From: Mycobacterium sp. IS-1742
Lineage (GTDB): Bacteria > Actinomycetota > Actinomycetes > Mycobacteriales > Mycobacteriaceae
DNA length: 64,000 nucleotides
Assembly (NCBI RefSeq): GCF_001500125.1
Contig: NZ_LQIV01000001.1
Span: 62,001 to 126,000, forward strand
Direction: 5' to 3'
In this document: positions 44,151-52,872 of the stretch, piece by piece
How the letters are laid out: each line of letters opens with the position of its first letter
Numbering within the stretch: position 1 is the first letter of the stretch
Notes under the pieces: model-generated
What the model saw: the letters and a program-made list of their open reading frames with translations, nothing else
Told to the model about the DNA's origin: nothing
Databases searched by the model: none
Translations under genes and position numbers: made by a program

Positions 44151-45337
44151 CAGGGCGCCGCCTCGTGTTGGGTGGCCGTGCCGGGCGGGATCTTGAACGG
44201 ATCGGCCGCCTGACCCGACAGGTTGGCCATCGCGCCGGTGAGGAAGTCCGGCGGGTTGACGACTTCACTCATCCGCTTCATGTTCGGGTCCAGCCCGAGC
44301 GAGGTGTTGAACACCGATTCCCCGAGGCGCCGCAGCGTCAGGTCGAAGGTCACGAACACGTTGAGGTAGTCGCCGCGAACCGCGTTGCGCAGGTACGTGT
44401 AGTGGAACGGGAACGTCGGCAGGAACTCGAGCGCCTTGATGAAGTCCTCGGCGTCGTCGTTGAGCGCCTTGATGACCGGGTAGAGGTCCTTGAAGTCTGC
44501 GGCGAAGTCGTCCTTGGTCTGTGACAGGATCCGCGACCCCACGAGGGCGAACCTGCGCAGGGCGGCGAAGGCGTCGACGATGTTGGCGCGGTTGTTGTTG
44601 AGCACCTCCAGCGCGGCCGGCAGCGTGTCGAGCGTGCGGCCCAGGCTGTCCCTGCTGCGGGCCAGGATCCCGGCGAACCGGTTGAGCCCCTCGGCCGCGG
44701 CGATGATGTCTGCGGTCTGGCGGTCCAGCGACGTCGTCAGCTCGGCCAGACGCGGGACCAGGTCGGTGAACTTGTCCTGTCGACCTGCCACCGCGGCGTA
44801 GGCCTCGTCGGTGATGTCCTGCAGCGAACCGAGGTTGCCCTTGTTGACCACGACGCCGAGTGACGACAGCACCTCTTCGGTCGTCGGGTAACGGCCGGTG
44901 CGGTCGAGCGGGATCTGGGATCCCTCCTTGAGCTTGCCGATCTCCGGCTCGCCCTCCGGCGCCGACAACTCGATGTGCTGTGACCCCAGCAGCGAGGTCT
45001 GGGCCACCTTAGCGGTCGCGTTCTCCGGCAGGTTCACGTTCCCGTCGAGTGCGAGCTCGACGGCGGCATAGAACGTGCCGTCGGAACGCTGCACCGCATC
45101 GATGCCGGACACGCTCCCCACAGTGACGTCGTCGACCATCACCGGCGAGTTCTGCGGCAGCGTCGCCACATCCGGCAACTGGACGGTGATCTTGTAGGAG
45201 CCGGCGCCGTGGCCCGCCGTGCCGGGCATGTTCAGCGAGTTGAGGCCGCCGAACTGACAGCCGGCCAGCAGCAGCGCCCCGCTGCCGAGCACGATCGACC
45301 GGTAACCCACCCGGGACACGTTGCGTCGCAAAGTCAT
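44150..45337 (-). CDS. mce4E: Mce4E lipoprotein (LprN)
   Basis: This 395-residue Mce lipoprotein has a signal peptide ending in the lipobox LLLAGC (Cys at about residue 27), so it is membrane-anchored by lipid. The MCE domain contains PDVATLPQNSPVMVDDVTVG and AKVAQTSLLGSQHIEL, followed by a helical domain. It starts inside the mce4D stop (ATGA). It is the E component of the Mce4 hetero-hexamer and the counterpart of Rv3495c. Confidence 0.94.
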   Translation of the reverse strand: MTLRRNVSRVGYRSIVLGSGALLLAGCQFGGLNSLNMPGTAGHGAGSYKITVQLPDVATLPQNSPVMVDDVTVGSVSGIDAVQRSDGTFYAAVELALDGNVNLPENATAKVAQTSLLGSQHIELSAPEGEPEIGKLKEGSQIPLDRTGRYPTTEEVLSSLGVVVNKGNLGSLQDITDEAYAAVAGRQDKFTDLVPRLAELTTSLDRQTADIIAAAEGLNRFAGILARSRDSLGRTLDTLPAALEVLNNNRANIVDAFAALRRFALVGSRILSQTKDDFAADFKDLYPVIKALNDDAEDFIKALEFLPTFPFHYTYLRNAVRGDYLNVFVTFDLTLRRLGESVFNTSLGLDPNMKRMSEVVNPPDFLTGAMANLSGQAADPFKIPPGTATQHEAAP

Positions 45338-46713
45338 CGGTGACCTTCCTCGGCCGGGAGCGGCGCCAGCGGCACGCCGTTAAGCGAGTTGCCCGGCGGT
45401 GGTGGCGCCGCGGGGGCGGCGGGGGCCGGCGGCAGGAACAGCGCGTTGAGATCCTCTTGCGCTTTCGCGGGGTCCGGCGGGGTCACGCCGGGTGCGTTCT
45501 GCCACTGCAGGTACGGCACGGGAGTCTCGGCCTTCGCCTCGGTCGCCGGGGTGTCGTAGAGGATCTGGCCCTTGTAGGCCGTGATGCTGTTGATCGGATG
45601 GGCCAGCAGCGGCGGGAAGTTCATCGTGATCCGCTTGAACACCGGGCCCATGCGCTGGCGGCAGATTTCCCTGCGCTTGTAGTTGTCGGTGGTGACGGCA
45701 GCGTCGAACGTTCCACCGCAGATGAACTGCACGGGGTTGGCGAAGTTCGGCAGGGTCAGCAGACCGCCGACAGTGCCCTGGGCCGGGTTGTAGATGTTGT
45801 AGAAGTTGGCCAGACCGTTCGGGGTCACGTGGAGGATCTGCTCGATGTCCTCGCTGTGGTCGGTGAGGATCTGGGTGAAGTCGGCCAACCGGCTGATCTG
45901 GCCGATGAGCGCATCGTTGTTCTCGTCGAGCAGGTCGCGCACGTCCAGGAGCGCCTGGTTGAGCGTGCCCAGCGTGCCCTCGAGGTCGGCGGTGCTCTCG
46001 GCCAGTACCTGCGACACCGAGGCCACATGGTTGGAGAACTGCACGATCTGCTCGTTGCTGTTCGACAGTGCGTTCACCAGCACCTGCAGGTTGCGCACGG
46101 TGCCGAACAGGTCGGTGCGGGAGTCGCCGAGCCGGCCCGCGGTCTGCGACAGTTCGCGCAACGCCTGCCGGAACGAGTCGCCGTTGCCGTCGAAGGTGTC
46201 GGCGGCCTGGTTGACGAACGCACTCAGCGGTCCCTGCATCGAGCCTTGCTGCGGGCCGAGTTGGGAGCTCAACGCGGTCAGCTGTTCCTTGACCTCGTCC
46301 CACTCGACCGGGACAGCGGTGCGGTCCAGACCGATGGCGGCGCCGTCCTCCATGACCGGACCGCCGGTGTAGGCGGGGGTGAGCTGGATGAAGCGGGCGG
46401 CGACCAGGTTCGGCGCGATCATCAACGCCTTGGCGTCGGCCGGGACCTGCACACCGTGGTCGAGCGTCATCGTCACCTTGACGTCTTCGGCCCTCGGGTC
46501 GATCGTGTCGATCTTCCCGACCGGGACGCCGACGATGCGCACCTCGTCACCCGGGTACAGGCCGACCGCCGAGGTGAAGTAGGCGGTGATCTTGTTGCCC
46601 GTGCGCGACGGCCACACCAGGTAGATGCCGACGGCCAGCGTCACCACGAGCAGCGCCGCCAGGCCCACCCGCATCCAACGGCCGTGCGACTTCACTGACT
46701 CCCCTTTTGTCAT
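45334..46713 (-). CDS. mce4D: Mce4D, cholesterol importer subunit
   Basis: This 459-residue Mce protein has an N-terminal helix (VGLAALLVVTLAVGIYLVW), the MCE domain (NKITAYFTSAVGLYPGDEVR, VPVGKIDTIDPR) and a long helical region, with an Ala/Pro-rich tail. A cysteine-rich stretch near residues 325-350 (FICGGTFDAAVTTDNYKRREICR) is typical of the family. The start at ATG 46713 overlaps the mce4C stop; GTG 46695 is an alternative. Confidence 0.93.
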   Translation of the reverse strand: MTKGESVKSHGRWMRVGLAALLVVTLAVGIYLVWPSRTGNKITAYFTSAVGLYPGDEVRIVGVPVGKIDTIDPRAEDVKVTMTLDHGVQVPADAKALMIAPNLVAARFIQLTPAYTGGPVMEDGAAIGLDRTAVPVEWDEVKEQLTALSSQLGPQQGSMQGPLSAFVNQAADTFDGNGDSFRQALRELSQTAGRLGDSRTDLFGTVRNLQVLVNALSNSNEQIVQFSNHVASVSQVLAESTADLEGTLGTLNQALLDVRDLLDENNDALIGQISRLADFTQILTDHSEDIEQILHVTPNGLANFYNIYNPAQGTVGGLLTLPNFANPVQFICGGTFDAAVTTDNYKRREICRQRMGPVFKRITMNFPPLLAHPINSITAYKGQILYDTPATEAKAETPVPYLQWQNAPGVTPPDPAKAQEDLNALFLPPAPAAPAAPPPPGNSLNGVPLAPLPAEEGHR

Positions 46714-47768
46714 GGCGACTTCGGCCTGATGATCATGCGCTCGGAGATATAGCCGCGCAGGTAGTCGGAGAGGCTGTCCGGCAGTTTGCCGGGCTGGAAG
46801 TAGGTGTCCAGCAGCACCTCGGCCAGCGGCGCGGGTGGCAGACCGTACAGGTTGACCTGGAAACCGGGGCCCGAACCGACGACCTCGCCGAGTGTGGTGG
46901 CGTACGGCGGCAGCCTGCGCAGCGCCTCCTTGATGTGCTCACGGCGCTCCAGCAGGTTGTCCATCACCAGGTTGAGTTTCTCGAGCGCGGGCCCAAATTC
47001 GCGGCGGTTGTCGTTGACGAAGCCCGAGAGCTGTTCGGCGACATCGTCGATCCCGGCGATCAGATTGCTCAGCGCTTGGCGCCGCTCGTCGAGCGCGGCG
47101 AACAGCAGGTTGCCGTCGACGATCAGCTGGTTGACCTGACCGGCGCGCTGCGCCAGCGTGTCTGAGACCCGCTTCGCATGGCCGAGGAGCTGTTCGAGCG
47201 CCTCGTCGCGGGCGTTGATGCTGCGCGACAGGTTCGTGATGCCGTCCAGCGCGCCCCGCAGTTGCGGGGTGGCCTCGCGCAGCGAGTCGGTCAGTGTGGC
47301 CAGCGCCTGCTCGAAGCGCGGCTTGTCCAACTCGCCCACGTTGTTGCCGAGATCCTGCAGCGCGGTGTTCAGCGTGTACGGGGTGGTGGTGCGCCCCAGC
47401 GGAATCACCGTCGAGGACCCGGCGCCCTGCGGGGTGACGGCCAGGGACTTCTCGCCGAGCACCGTGTCGGTCTTGATCGCGACCATCGATTGGTCTCCGA
47501 CGCGGACCTTGCGGTCGACGGTGAAGTTCACCTTGGCGACGTCGCCGGCGAGTTCTACGCCGTCGACCTTGCCGACCGTGATGCCCGAGACGTTCACGTC
47601 GTTGCCCGGGATGATGCCGCCGGCGTCGGTGAAGTAGGCCTCGTAGGACTTGCCCTGAGGGAAGAACGGCAGACCGGTGTAGCCGAATGACACCAACACC
47701 AGGCAGGTCACCAGGACGATGCCGAAGATGCCGGTCCGGAGCGGATTGGCGCTGTCGGGTCTAGCCAT
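46710..47768 (-). CDS. mce4C: Mce4C, cholesterol importer subunit
   Basis: This 352-residue Mce protein has a transmembrane helix (TGIFGIVLVTCLVLVSFGYTG), the MCE domain (SYEAYFTDAGGIIPGNDVNV, SGITVGKVDGVEL) and a coiled-coil-rich helical domain. ATG 47768 is preferred because it lies eight bases inside the end of mce4B (ATGGCTAG) and gives the family N-terminus MARPDSANPLRTG. It lacks the proline-rich tail of Mce4F. Confidence 0.93.
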   Translation of the reverse strand: MARPDSANPLRTGIFGIVLVTCLVLVSFGYTGLPFFPQGKSYEAYFTDAGGIIPGNDVNVSGITVGKVDGVELAGDVAKVNFTVDRKVRVGDQSMVAIKTDTVLGEKSLAVTPQGAGSSTVIPLGRTTTPYTLNTALQDLGNNVGELDKPRFEQALATLTDSLREATPQLRGALDGITNLSRSINARDEALEQLLGHAKRVSDTLAQRAGQVNQLIVDGNLLFAALDERRQALSNLIAGIDDVAEQLSGFVNDNRREFGPALEKLNLVMDNLLERREHIKEALRRLPPYATTLGEVVGSGPGFQVNLYGLPPAPLAEVLLDTYFQPGKLPDSLSDYLRGYISERMIIRPKSP

Positions 47769-48795
47769 TCTCGGAGCACCTCCCCTTGGACGGATCCGGC
47801 GGTCCACCGAACGGGATCAGGATGTCGCTGCCGGCCGGACCGTTGACCTTGATCCGGACCGAGCAGTAGAAGATGTTGAAGAACGACCCGTAGGCGCCGA
47901 GGGCGTTGAGTCGCAGGTAGTTCTCGGCGAGCGGTTCGATCACCTTGTTGACGTCGGCCTTGCGTTCGTCGAGTCGCTGGGCCAGCGGCCGGGCGTTCTC
48001 GATGACGCCCTGCAGGGGGCGGCGCGACGCCTTCAGCATCTCGGTCAGGTCGTTCTCCGCGGCAGCCAGCGGTTCGATGGCGCCCGCGATCGGGTCCCGG
48101 CCCTGCGCGAGGCCGGTGATCAGCTGCTGCAACCGGTCGACGCTGGCGTCGAACTGCGCACCCTTCTCGTCGACGGTGCCCAGCACGGTGTTGAGGTTCG
48201 TGATCACGTCACCGATGAGCTGATCGCGGGCGGCCAGGTTCTGGCTGAACGAGCCCGTGGTGGCCAACAGGTTCGCCAGCGCGCCGCCCTGCCCCTGCAG
48301 CAGTTCGATCACCGCGCTGCTGAGCTCGTTGACCTTCGCGCCGTCGAGACCCTTGAGCACCGGGCGCAGCCCGCCCAGCAACGCGTCGAGATCGAGCGCC
48401 GGTTGGGTGTTCTGCTTCGGGATCGTCGACCCGGGCGGCAGCTTGCGCAGTTCGCCCGGCCCGCTGATGATCTCGAGATAGCGGTCGCCGACCAGGTTCT
48501 CGTAACGGACGACGGCCCTGGTCGAGGTGTAGAGCTGATACTTGTTGTGGACGTCGAACGCGACATCGACGGTGTTGTCGTCGTTGAGTTTGATGTCCGT
48601 CACCGTGCCCACCGGAACGCCCGCGATCCGCACGTCCTGACCGGCCTTCAACCGCGAGGCCTCGGTGAAGTTCGCGTGATACGAGTTGCCCGAGGCGAAC
48701 CGGAATTCGCCGAACACGACCACCAGCATCGCGGCCACGAGCAGCATCGCCACCGTGAAGATGCCGACGTTGAGCAGGTTTCCTTCGCGCTTCAT
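47761..48795 (-). CDS. mce4B: Mce4B, cholesterol importer subunit
   Basis: This 344-residue protein begins MKREGNLLNVGIFTVAMLLV. It has an N-terminal membrane helix, then the MCE domain (FTEASRLKAGQDVRIAGVPVG) and a helical domain ending at FYCSVRIKVNGPAGSD. The start at 48795 is fixed by the family N-terminus and by the stop of a 10-codon mini-ORF overlapping it (TGATG). The 31 bp between mce4A and mce4B is entirely that mini-ORF. Confidence 0.94.
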   Translation of the reverse strand: MKREGNLLNVGIFTVAMLLVAAMLVVVFGEFRFASGNSYHANFTEASRLKAGQDVRIAGVPVGTVTDIKLNDDNTVDVAFDVHNKYQLYTSTRAVVRYENLVGDRYLEIISGPGELRKLPPGSTIPKQNTQPALDLDALLGGLRPVLKGLDGAKVNELSSAVIELLQGQGGALANLLATTGSFSQNLAARDQLIGDVITNLNTVLGTVDEKGAQFDASVDRLQQLITGLAQGRDPIAGAIEPLAAAENDLTEMLKASRRPLQGVIENARPLAQRLDERKADVNKVIEPLAENYLRLNALGAYGSFFNIFYCSVRIKVNGPAGSDILIPFGGPPDPSKGRCSENG

Positions 48796-48827
48796 CAGTG
48801 CTCTCGCTTCTTCGCGCAAGCGCTCAT
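48795..48827 (-). CDS. Bridging mini-ORF, MSACAK type (copy 3, mce4A-mce4B)
   Basis: This 10-codon frame, MSACAKKREH, has an ATG overlapping the mce4A stop (TGATG) and a TGA overlapping the mce4B ATG (TGATG). Its first 19 bases are identical to those at 14996 and 26631. Within the ten-gene mce4 operon only this junction and yrbE4A/yrbE4B carry such a bridge. It is likely to adjust relative translation. Confidence 0.5.
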   Translation of the reverse strand: MSACAKKREH

Positions 48828-50029
48828 CAGTACTCGTCCTTTTCCGCGAACGCGCCGTTGAACAGGAACTGCGCCGTCGACGGAGCGTCGAACTGCACCT
48901 CGGTGTTCGGCTGGTACGGCACATAGGCGTTGTCGGTGACCACGAACGGGGTGTGGTACCACGAGCCGCCATATTGTTTACTCGGCAGATCAGGTAGCCC
49001 CCGGCAGTTCGGACCGCCGGTGGCGTTGACGATGGGAAGGCTCTCGGGAAACGTGTACGCAGGCGACCCGGGCAGGAAGTTCGACGACACGAACAGGCCC
49101 GGCCGGATACCGCCGATGATCGGTGCGAACCTCTCGATCGCTCGGGCGGTGCCTTTCAGCATGCAGCCATATTCCGGCGAGTACTCGCCGGCCACCTTGA
49201 GCGGCGCCCGCAACCGCTGGATCGCGGCGATGTAGTTGTCGGCGGCCGGTTCCAACGTGGCCGTGCCGTTGTTCGCCAGACCCGTGGCGGCCAGCAGCGT
49301 CGTGTTCAGGTTGTGTTGCTGATCGACGATCGTGTTGCTGATGGTCGGGGCGTTGTCGAGGATTCGCGCGATGCCCGGTCCTGCGTCGCCGTAGATGTTG
49401 GCCACCACACCGGCCTTGCGCAGATCCTCCTGCAGCGTGGGCAGTTTCGGGTTGAGCTGACCCACGTAGTAGTTGAGGCCCTCCAGCAGCGCGCCCATGT
49501 CGTCGCCGTTGCCGCGCAAACCCTCCCCCAGAGCGCTGAGCGTGGCGTTGAGGTTGATCGGGTCGATCTTGCCGAGCACGTCGGTCAGGGTCTGGAACAA
49601 CGTGTTGACCTCGAGCTGGACGTTGGAGGCCTGCACCTCGGCCCCGGGTCGCAACGACGTCTGCTGCGCGTTCTCCGGCGGGATGAACTCGACCGACTTG
49701 GCGCCGAACACCGTTGTGCCCGCGATGCGCACGGGCGCGTTGGCGGGGATGTACTTCATCTCGTCGCTACGGATGGCCAGGGTCAACTTCGCCCGGTCTC
49801 CTGCGTACTCGATCTCCTTGACCTCGCCGATCTGGATGCCGCGGTATTTCACCTTCGCCTCGGTCTCCATGACCAGGCCGGCGCGCGGTGAGACCACGGT
49901 GACGGTGTCGGTCGAGGTGAATGCCGCGGTGTACGACAGATAGGTGAACACCGCGGCGGCGGCGACGATCGCAGCCATGATCGCGGCGGCGATGCGTACG
50001 TGACTGCGCTTCGCGTCGATGTCTGCCAC
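48827..50029 (-). CDS. mce4A: Mce4A, cholesterol importer subunit
   Basis: This 400-residue protein has the membrane helix IAAAIMAAIVAAAAVFTYL, an MCE domain with YTAAFTSTDTVTVVSPRAGL, KYRGIQIGEVKEIEY and AGTTVFGAKSVEFIPP, then a helical region and a C-terminal domain with cysteines in EYGCMLKGTARA and PNCRGLPDLPS. It is the first mce gene after the two permease genes (3 bp gap), as in Rv3499c, and is part of the KstR-controlled cholesterol import operon. Confidence 0.95.
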   Translation of the reverse strand: MADIDAKRSHVRIAAAIMAAIVAAAAVFTYLSYTAAFTSTDTVTVVSPRAGLVMETEAKVKYRGIQIGEVKEIEYAGDRAKLTLAIRSDEMKYIPANAPVRIAGTTVFGAKSVEFIPPENAQQTSLRPGAEVQASNVQLEVNTLFQTLTDVLGKIDPINLNATLSALGEGLRGNGDDMGALLEGLNYYVGQLNPKLPTLQEDLRKAGVVANIYGDAGPGIARILDNAPTISNTIVDQQHNLNTTLLAATGLANNGTATLEPAADNYIAAIQRLRAPLKVAGEYSPEYGCMLKGTARAIERFAPIIGGIRPGLFVSSNFLPGSPAYTFPESLPIVNATGGPNCRGLPDLPSKQYGGSWYHTPFVVTDNAYVPYQPNTEVQFDAPSTAQFLFNGAFAEKDEY

Positions 50030-50032
50030 CCC

Positions 50033-50875
50033 CTAGCCCGACAGATTGAAGTTGCCGGAGGCGCCGTAGACGGCGAGCGAGATGAACAAGGTGATGGTGA
50101 CGACCACGATCAGCGACGTCCGCACCGCCTGGCCGACGGCGATGCCGACACCGACCGGTCCGCCGGAGGCGTTGTAGCCGTAGTAGGTGTGCACGAGCAT
50201 CACCGCGATCGACATGACGATGGCCTGCAGGAACGACCACAGCAGATCGCTGGGCACCAGGAACGTGTTGAAGTAGTGGTCGTAGAGGCCGGCGGACTGC
50301 CCGTTGATGTATACGGTCGTGAACCGGGCGGCGAAGAACGCCGCGAGCACCGACAGCGAGTACAGCGGCACGATCGCGATCAACCCGGCCATCAGACGCG
50401 TCGAGACCAGGTAGGACACCGAATGCACGGCCATCGTCTCGACGGCGTCGATCTCCTCGGCGACCCGCATGGCGCCCAGTTGCGCGGTCGTGCCTGCACC
50501 GATGGTCGCCGCCAACGCAATGCCGGCGATGACCGGCGCGACGATGCGGACGTTGAGGAACGCCGACAGGAAGCCGGTCAGCGCCTCGATGCCGATGTTG
50601 CCCAGCGACGAGTAACCCTGCACGGCGATCACACCGCCGGAGGCCAGCGTCAGGAACGCCGCGACGCCGACCGTGCCGCCGATCATCACCAGCGCGCCCG
50701 CGCCCATCGTCATCTCGGCGATGAGCCGGATGGTCTCCTTGCGGTACCGGGTGACCGCGTTGGGGATGTAGCGGATGGTCTCGCCGTAGAACAGCGCCTG
50801 CTCACCCATGGTGTCCACCGCACCGGGCACCCAGCCAAAGGCGCGGCGTAGTCGAACCGTGGCGTCGAAACTCAT
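50033..50875 (-). CDS. yrbE4B: YrbE4B permease of the Mce4 transporter
   Basis: This 280-residue integral membrane protein of the MlaE family has about five to six membrane spans and the conserved AMRVAEEIDAVETMAVHSV region, the EExDAxxxM loop that contacts the ATPase. It forms the inner-membrane pore with YrbE4A. The ATPase (MceG) is not in the window and is normally encoded elsewhere. Its ATG overlaps the stop of a 10-codon mini-ORF. Confidence 0.95.
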   Translation of the reverse strand: MSFDATVRLRRAFGWVPGAVDTMGEQALFYGETIRYIPNAVTRYRKETIRLIAEMTMGAGALVMIGGTVGVAAFLTLASGGVIAVQGYSSLGNIGIEALTGFLSAFLNVRIVAPVIAGIALAATIGAGTTAQLGAMRVAEEIDAVETMAVHSVSYLVSTRLMAGLIAIVPLYSLSVLAAFFAARFTTVYINGQSAGLYDHYFNTFLVPSDLLWSFLQAIVMSIAVMLVHTYYGYNASGGPVGVGIAVGQAVRTSLIVVVTITLFISLAVYGASGNFNLSG

Positions 50876-50904
50876 GATGTCGTTCTCTTCGCGTGAAGGC
50901 CCAT
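50872..50904 (-). CDS. Bridging mini-ORF, MGLHAKR type (copy 4, yrbE4A-yrbE4B)
   Basis: This 10-codon frame, MGLHAKRTTS, starts 5 bp after the yrbE4A TAG and ends at a TGA overlapping the yrbE4B ATG (ATGA). It shares the Ala-Lys pair at positions 5-6 and the CGCGAAGA core with the MSACAK copies but differs at the 5' end. It shows the same design as the other three bridges. Confidence 0.45.
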   Translation of the reverse strand: MGLHAKRTTS

Positions 50905-50909
50905 AATTG

Positions 50910-51674
50910 CTACCGCACCAGCACCCGGACGCCGACGGCGGTCATGATCACGTTGATGACGAACAGGCAGATGAAGGCGTAGACCACGGTCTCGTTGACC
51001 GCGATGCCGACGCCCTTGGGGCCGCCCTGCACGGTCAGCCCGCGATAGCAGCCGACCAGGCCGGCGACGACGCCGAACAACAGGGCTTTGATCTCGGCCA
51101 GCACCAGCTCACCGAGGCCGGTGAGCACCGTCAGACCGTTGATGAAGGCGCCGGGGTTCACCCCCTGCAGGAAGACCGAGAACACGTAGCCGCCCGCCAG
51201 GCCGATCGCACACACCAGCCCGTTGAGCAGCAGGGCGACGAACGTCGAGGCCAGCACGCGCGGCACCACGAGGCGCTGGATCGGGTCGATGCCCAGGACG
51301 CGCATCGCGTCGATCTCTTCGCGGATGGTGCGGGCCCCGAGGTCCGCGCAGATGGCGGTCGCACCCGCGCCCGCCACCACCAGCACGGTGACCACGGGCC
51401 CGAGCTGGGTAATGGTGCCGAAAGCGGTGCCCGCACCCGACAGGTCCGCAGCGCCGATCTCGCGCAGCAGGATGTTGAGCGTGAACGCCACGAGCACGGT
51501 GAACGGGATGGCGACCAGGAGGGTCGGGATGAGCGAGACCCGCGCGATCATCCAGGTCTGGTCGAGGAACTCCCGAAACTGGAACGGCCTGCGGAACGTC
51601 TTCACGAACGTGTCGATCGACATCTCGACGAATCCGCCGACCGCCCGGGCCGGCGCCGCGAGCTGTTCCTTCAA
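50910..51674 (-). CDS. yrbE4A: YrbE4A permease of the Mce4 transporter
   Basis: This MlaE-family permease of about 254 residues contains FRRPFQFREFLDQTWMIARV, ADLGARTIREEIDAMRVLGID and KALLFGVVAGLVGCYRGL. TTG 51674 (LKEQLAAPARAVGG) is proposed as start because it gives the exact M. tuberculosis length and has GGAG upstream; the in-frame GTG 51758 would add 28 charged, proline-rich residues. Two KstR-type sites lie upstream, so this operon may be transcribed independently of hsd4A. Confidence 0.93.
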   Translation of the reverse strand: MKEQLAAPARAVGGFVEMSIDTFVKTFRRPFQFREFLDQTWMIARVSLIPTLLVAIPFTVLVAFTLNILLREIGAADLSGAGTAFGTITQLGPVVTVLVVAGAGATAICADLGARTIREEIDAMRVLGIDPIQRLVVPRVLASTFVALLLNGLVCAIGLAGGYVFSVFLQGVNPGAFINGLTVLTGLGELVLAEIKALLFGVVAGLVGCYRGLTVQGGPKGVGIAVNETVVYAFICLFVINVIMTAVGVRVLVR

Positions 51675-51801
51675 CCTCGGCTCCGTTCTCGGGCGGGGTG
51701 CTGCGAACTCCGGTCGCGGCGAAGATTCGGTGAAATCTCGCCGGGACGGCCTTCCCACCCCTGGTTCAGACGATGCGCTCAGTGAGCCGGATCATACTAA
51801 C

Positions 51802-51815
51802 TAGAACACGTTCGC
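51802..51815. promoter_or_regulatory. KstR-type operator, one mismatch (TAGAACACGTTCGC)
   Basis: It fits TNNAACNNGTTNN but ends in C rather than A. It lies about 130 bp upstream of the yrbE4A TTG start and 75 bp from a second, perfect site at 51891. The pair in the hsd4A-yrbE4A gap suggests a KstR-controlled promoter for the importer operon. Confidence 0.6.
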
Positions 51816-51890
51816 AGTGTCAAAGAACGACAAAATCCGTCGTCACGCCCCTATTTGCGCAGGTCAACGCAGGTGTGATCCAGGTCATTC

Positions 51891-51904
51891 TGTAACGTGT
51901 TCTA
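51891..51904. promoter_or_regulatory. KstR operator (TGTAACGTGTTCTA)
   Basis: This is a perfect match to TNNAACNNGTTNNA in the 176 bp between the hsd4A stop and the yrbE4A region. The rest of that gap shows no gene. Confidence 0.75.
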
Positions 51905-51934
51905 CCTCGATCAGAGGCATGACAACCGAGACTG

Positions 51935-52858
51935 TCAGTCTCGCGACTCCATCAGCGCGGTTGCCGAGAATCCACGCTCGGGGTCGCGATCAGCAAAGTA
52001 ACCCCGCAACGTTTCGCTCAGGTCGTCCAAGTCCCACGCGTCGGATTCCGCCGCGAAGTGGGCCTCCGCGACGGGTGCCGCCACCAACGTCACCTTCGGA
52101 CCGTAGACGATGAACAGTTGCCCGTTGACCGCTTCCGATGCAGGCGACGCGAGAAACCGCACCAACGTGACGACATGGTCGGTCGACAGCGGGTCGACCC
52201 CATCGGTCGAGGGGTCGGGCGCTTCCCCGAAAACCCCGGCGGTCATCGCGGTCCTGGCCCGGGGAGCGATCGCGTTCGCCCGCACCCCGAACCGGTCGAG
52301 CGCCCGGGCCGCGGACAGCGTCAGCGCGGTGATGCCCGCCTTGGCCGCCCCGTAGTTGGGCTGACCGACCGGACCCGACAGACCCGCCTCCGACGAGGTG
52401 TTGACGATGCGACCGTAGACCTTCCCGTCACCCGCCTTGGCCTTGGCGCGCCAGTACGTGGCCGCGTTGCGGGTCAGCAGGAAGTGCCCGCGCAGATGGA
52501 CCGCGATCACCGCGTCCCATTCCTCGTCGGACATGTTGAACAGGATCCGGTCGCGGGTGATGCCCGCGTTGTTGACGACGATGTTCAACCCGCCGAGTCC
52601 GTCGGCGGTCTCGACGAGTTCGTCGGCGGTCGAGCGCTGGCTGATGTCACCGGCGACGGCGACGCCCTTGGACCCGGCGGCGGCGATCTCGTCGAGGACG
52701 TCGGAGGCGTCGAGCGCGGCGGACATGTCGTTGACCACCACGGTGGCGCCTGCGGCGGCCAGCCCGATCGCCTCGGCGCGTCCCAGGCCGGCTGCGGCGC
52801 CCGTCACCACGGCGACGCGGCCGGACAGATCGGTCAGGTCGTTACGGGGAGTCGTCAC
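51935..52858 (-). CDS. hsd4A: Hsd4A, 17-beta-hydroxysteroid/3-hydroxyacyl-CoA dehydrogenase family SDR
   Basis: This 307-residue SDR has TGAAAGLGRAEAIGLA, NDMSAALDASD for NAD binding, VNNAGITRDRILFNMSDEEW and catalytic NYGAAKAG. Actinobacterial Hsd4A oxidises the 22-hydroxy acyl-CoA in sterol side-chain degradation and has been linked to 17-hydroxysteroids; it matches Rv3502c. GTG 52858 is chosen because AGAGGT lies about ten bases upstream and the longer frame enters the ferredoxin gene. It is in an operon after fdxD. Confidence 0.93.
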   Translation of the reverse strand: MTTPRNDLTDLSGRVAVVTGAAAGLGRAEAIGLAAAGATVVVNDMSAALDASDVLDEIAAAGSKGVAVAGDISQRSTADELVETADGLGGLNIVVNNAGITRDRILFNMSDEEWDAVIAVHLRGHFLLTRNAATYWRAKAKAGDGKVYGRIVNTSSEAGLSGPVGQPNYGAAKAGITALTLSAARALDRFGVRANAIAPRARTAMTAGVFGEAPDPSTDGVDPLSTDHVVTLVRFLASPASEAVNGQLFIVYGPKVTLVAAPVAEAHFAAESDAWDLDDLSETLRGYFADRDPERGFSATALMESRD

Positions 52859-52872
52859 TTTTATGAATACCT

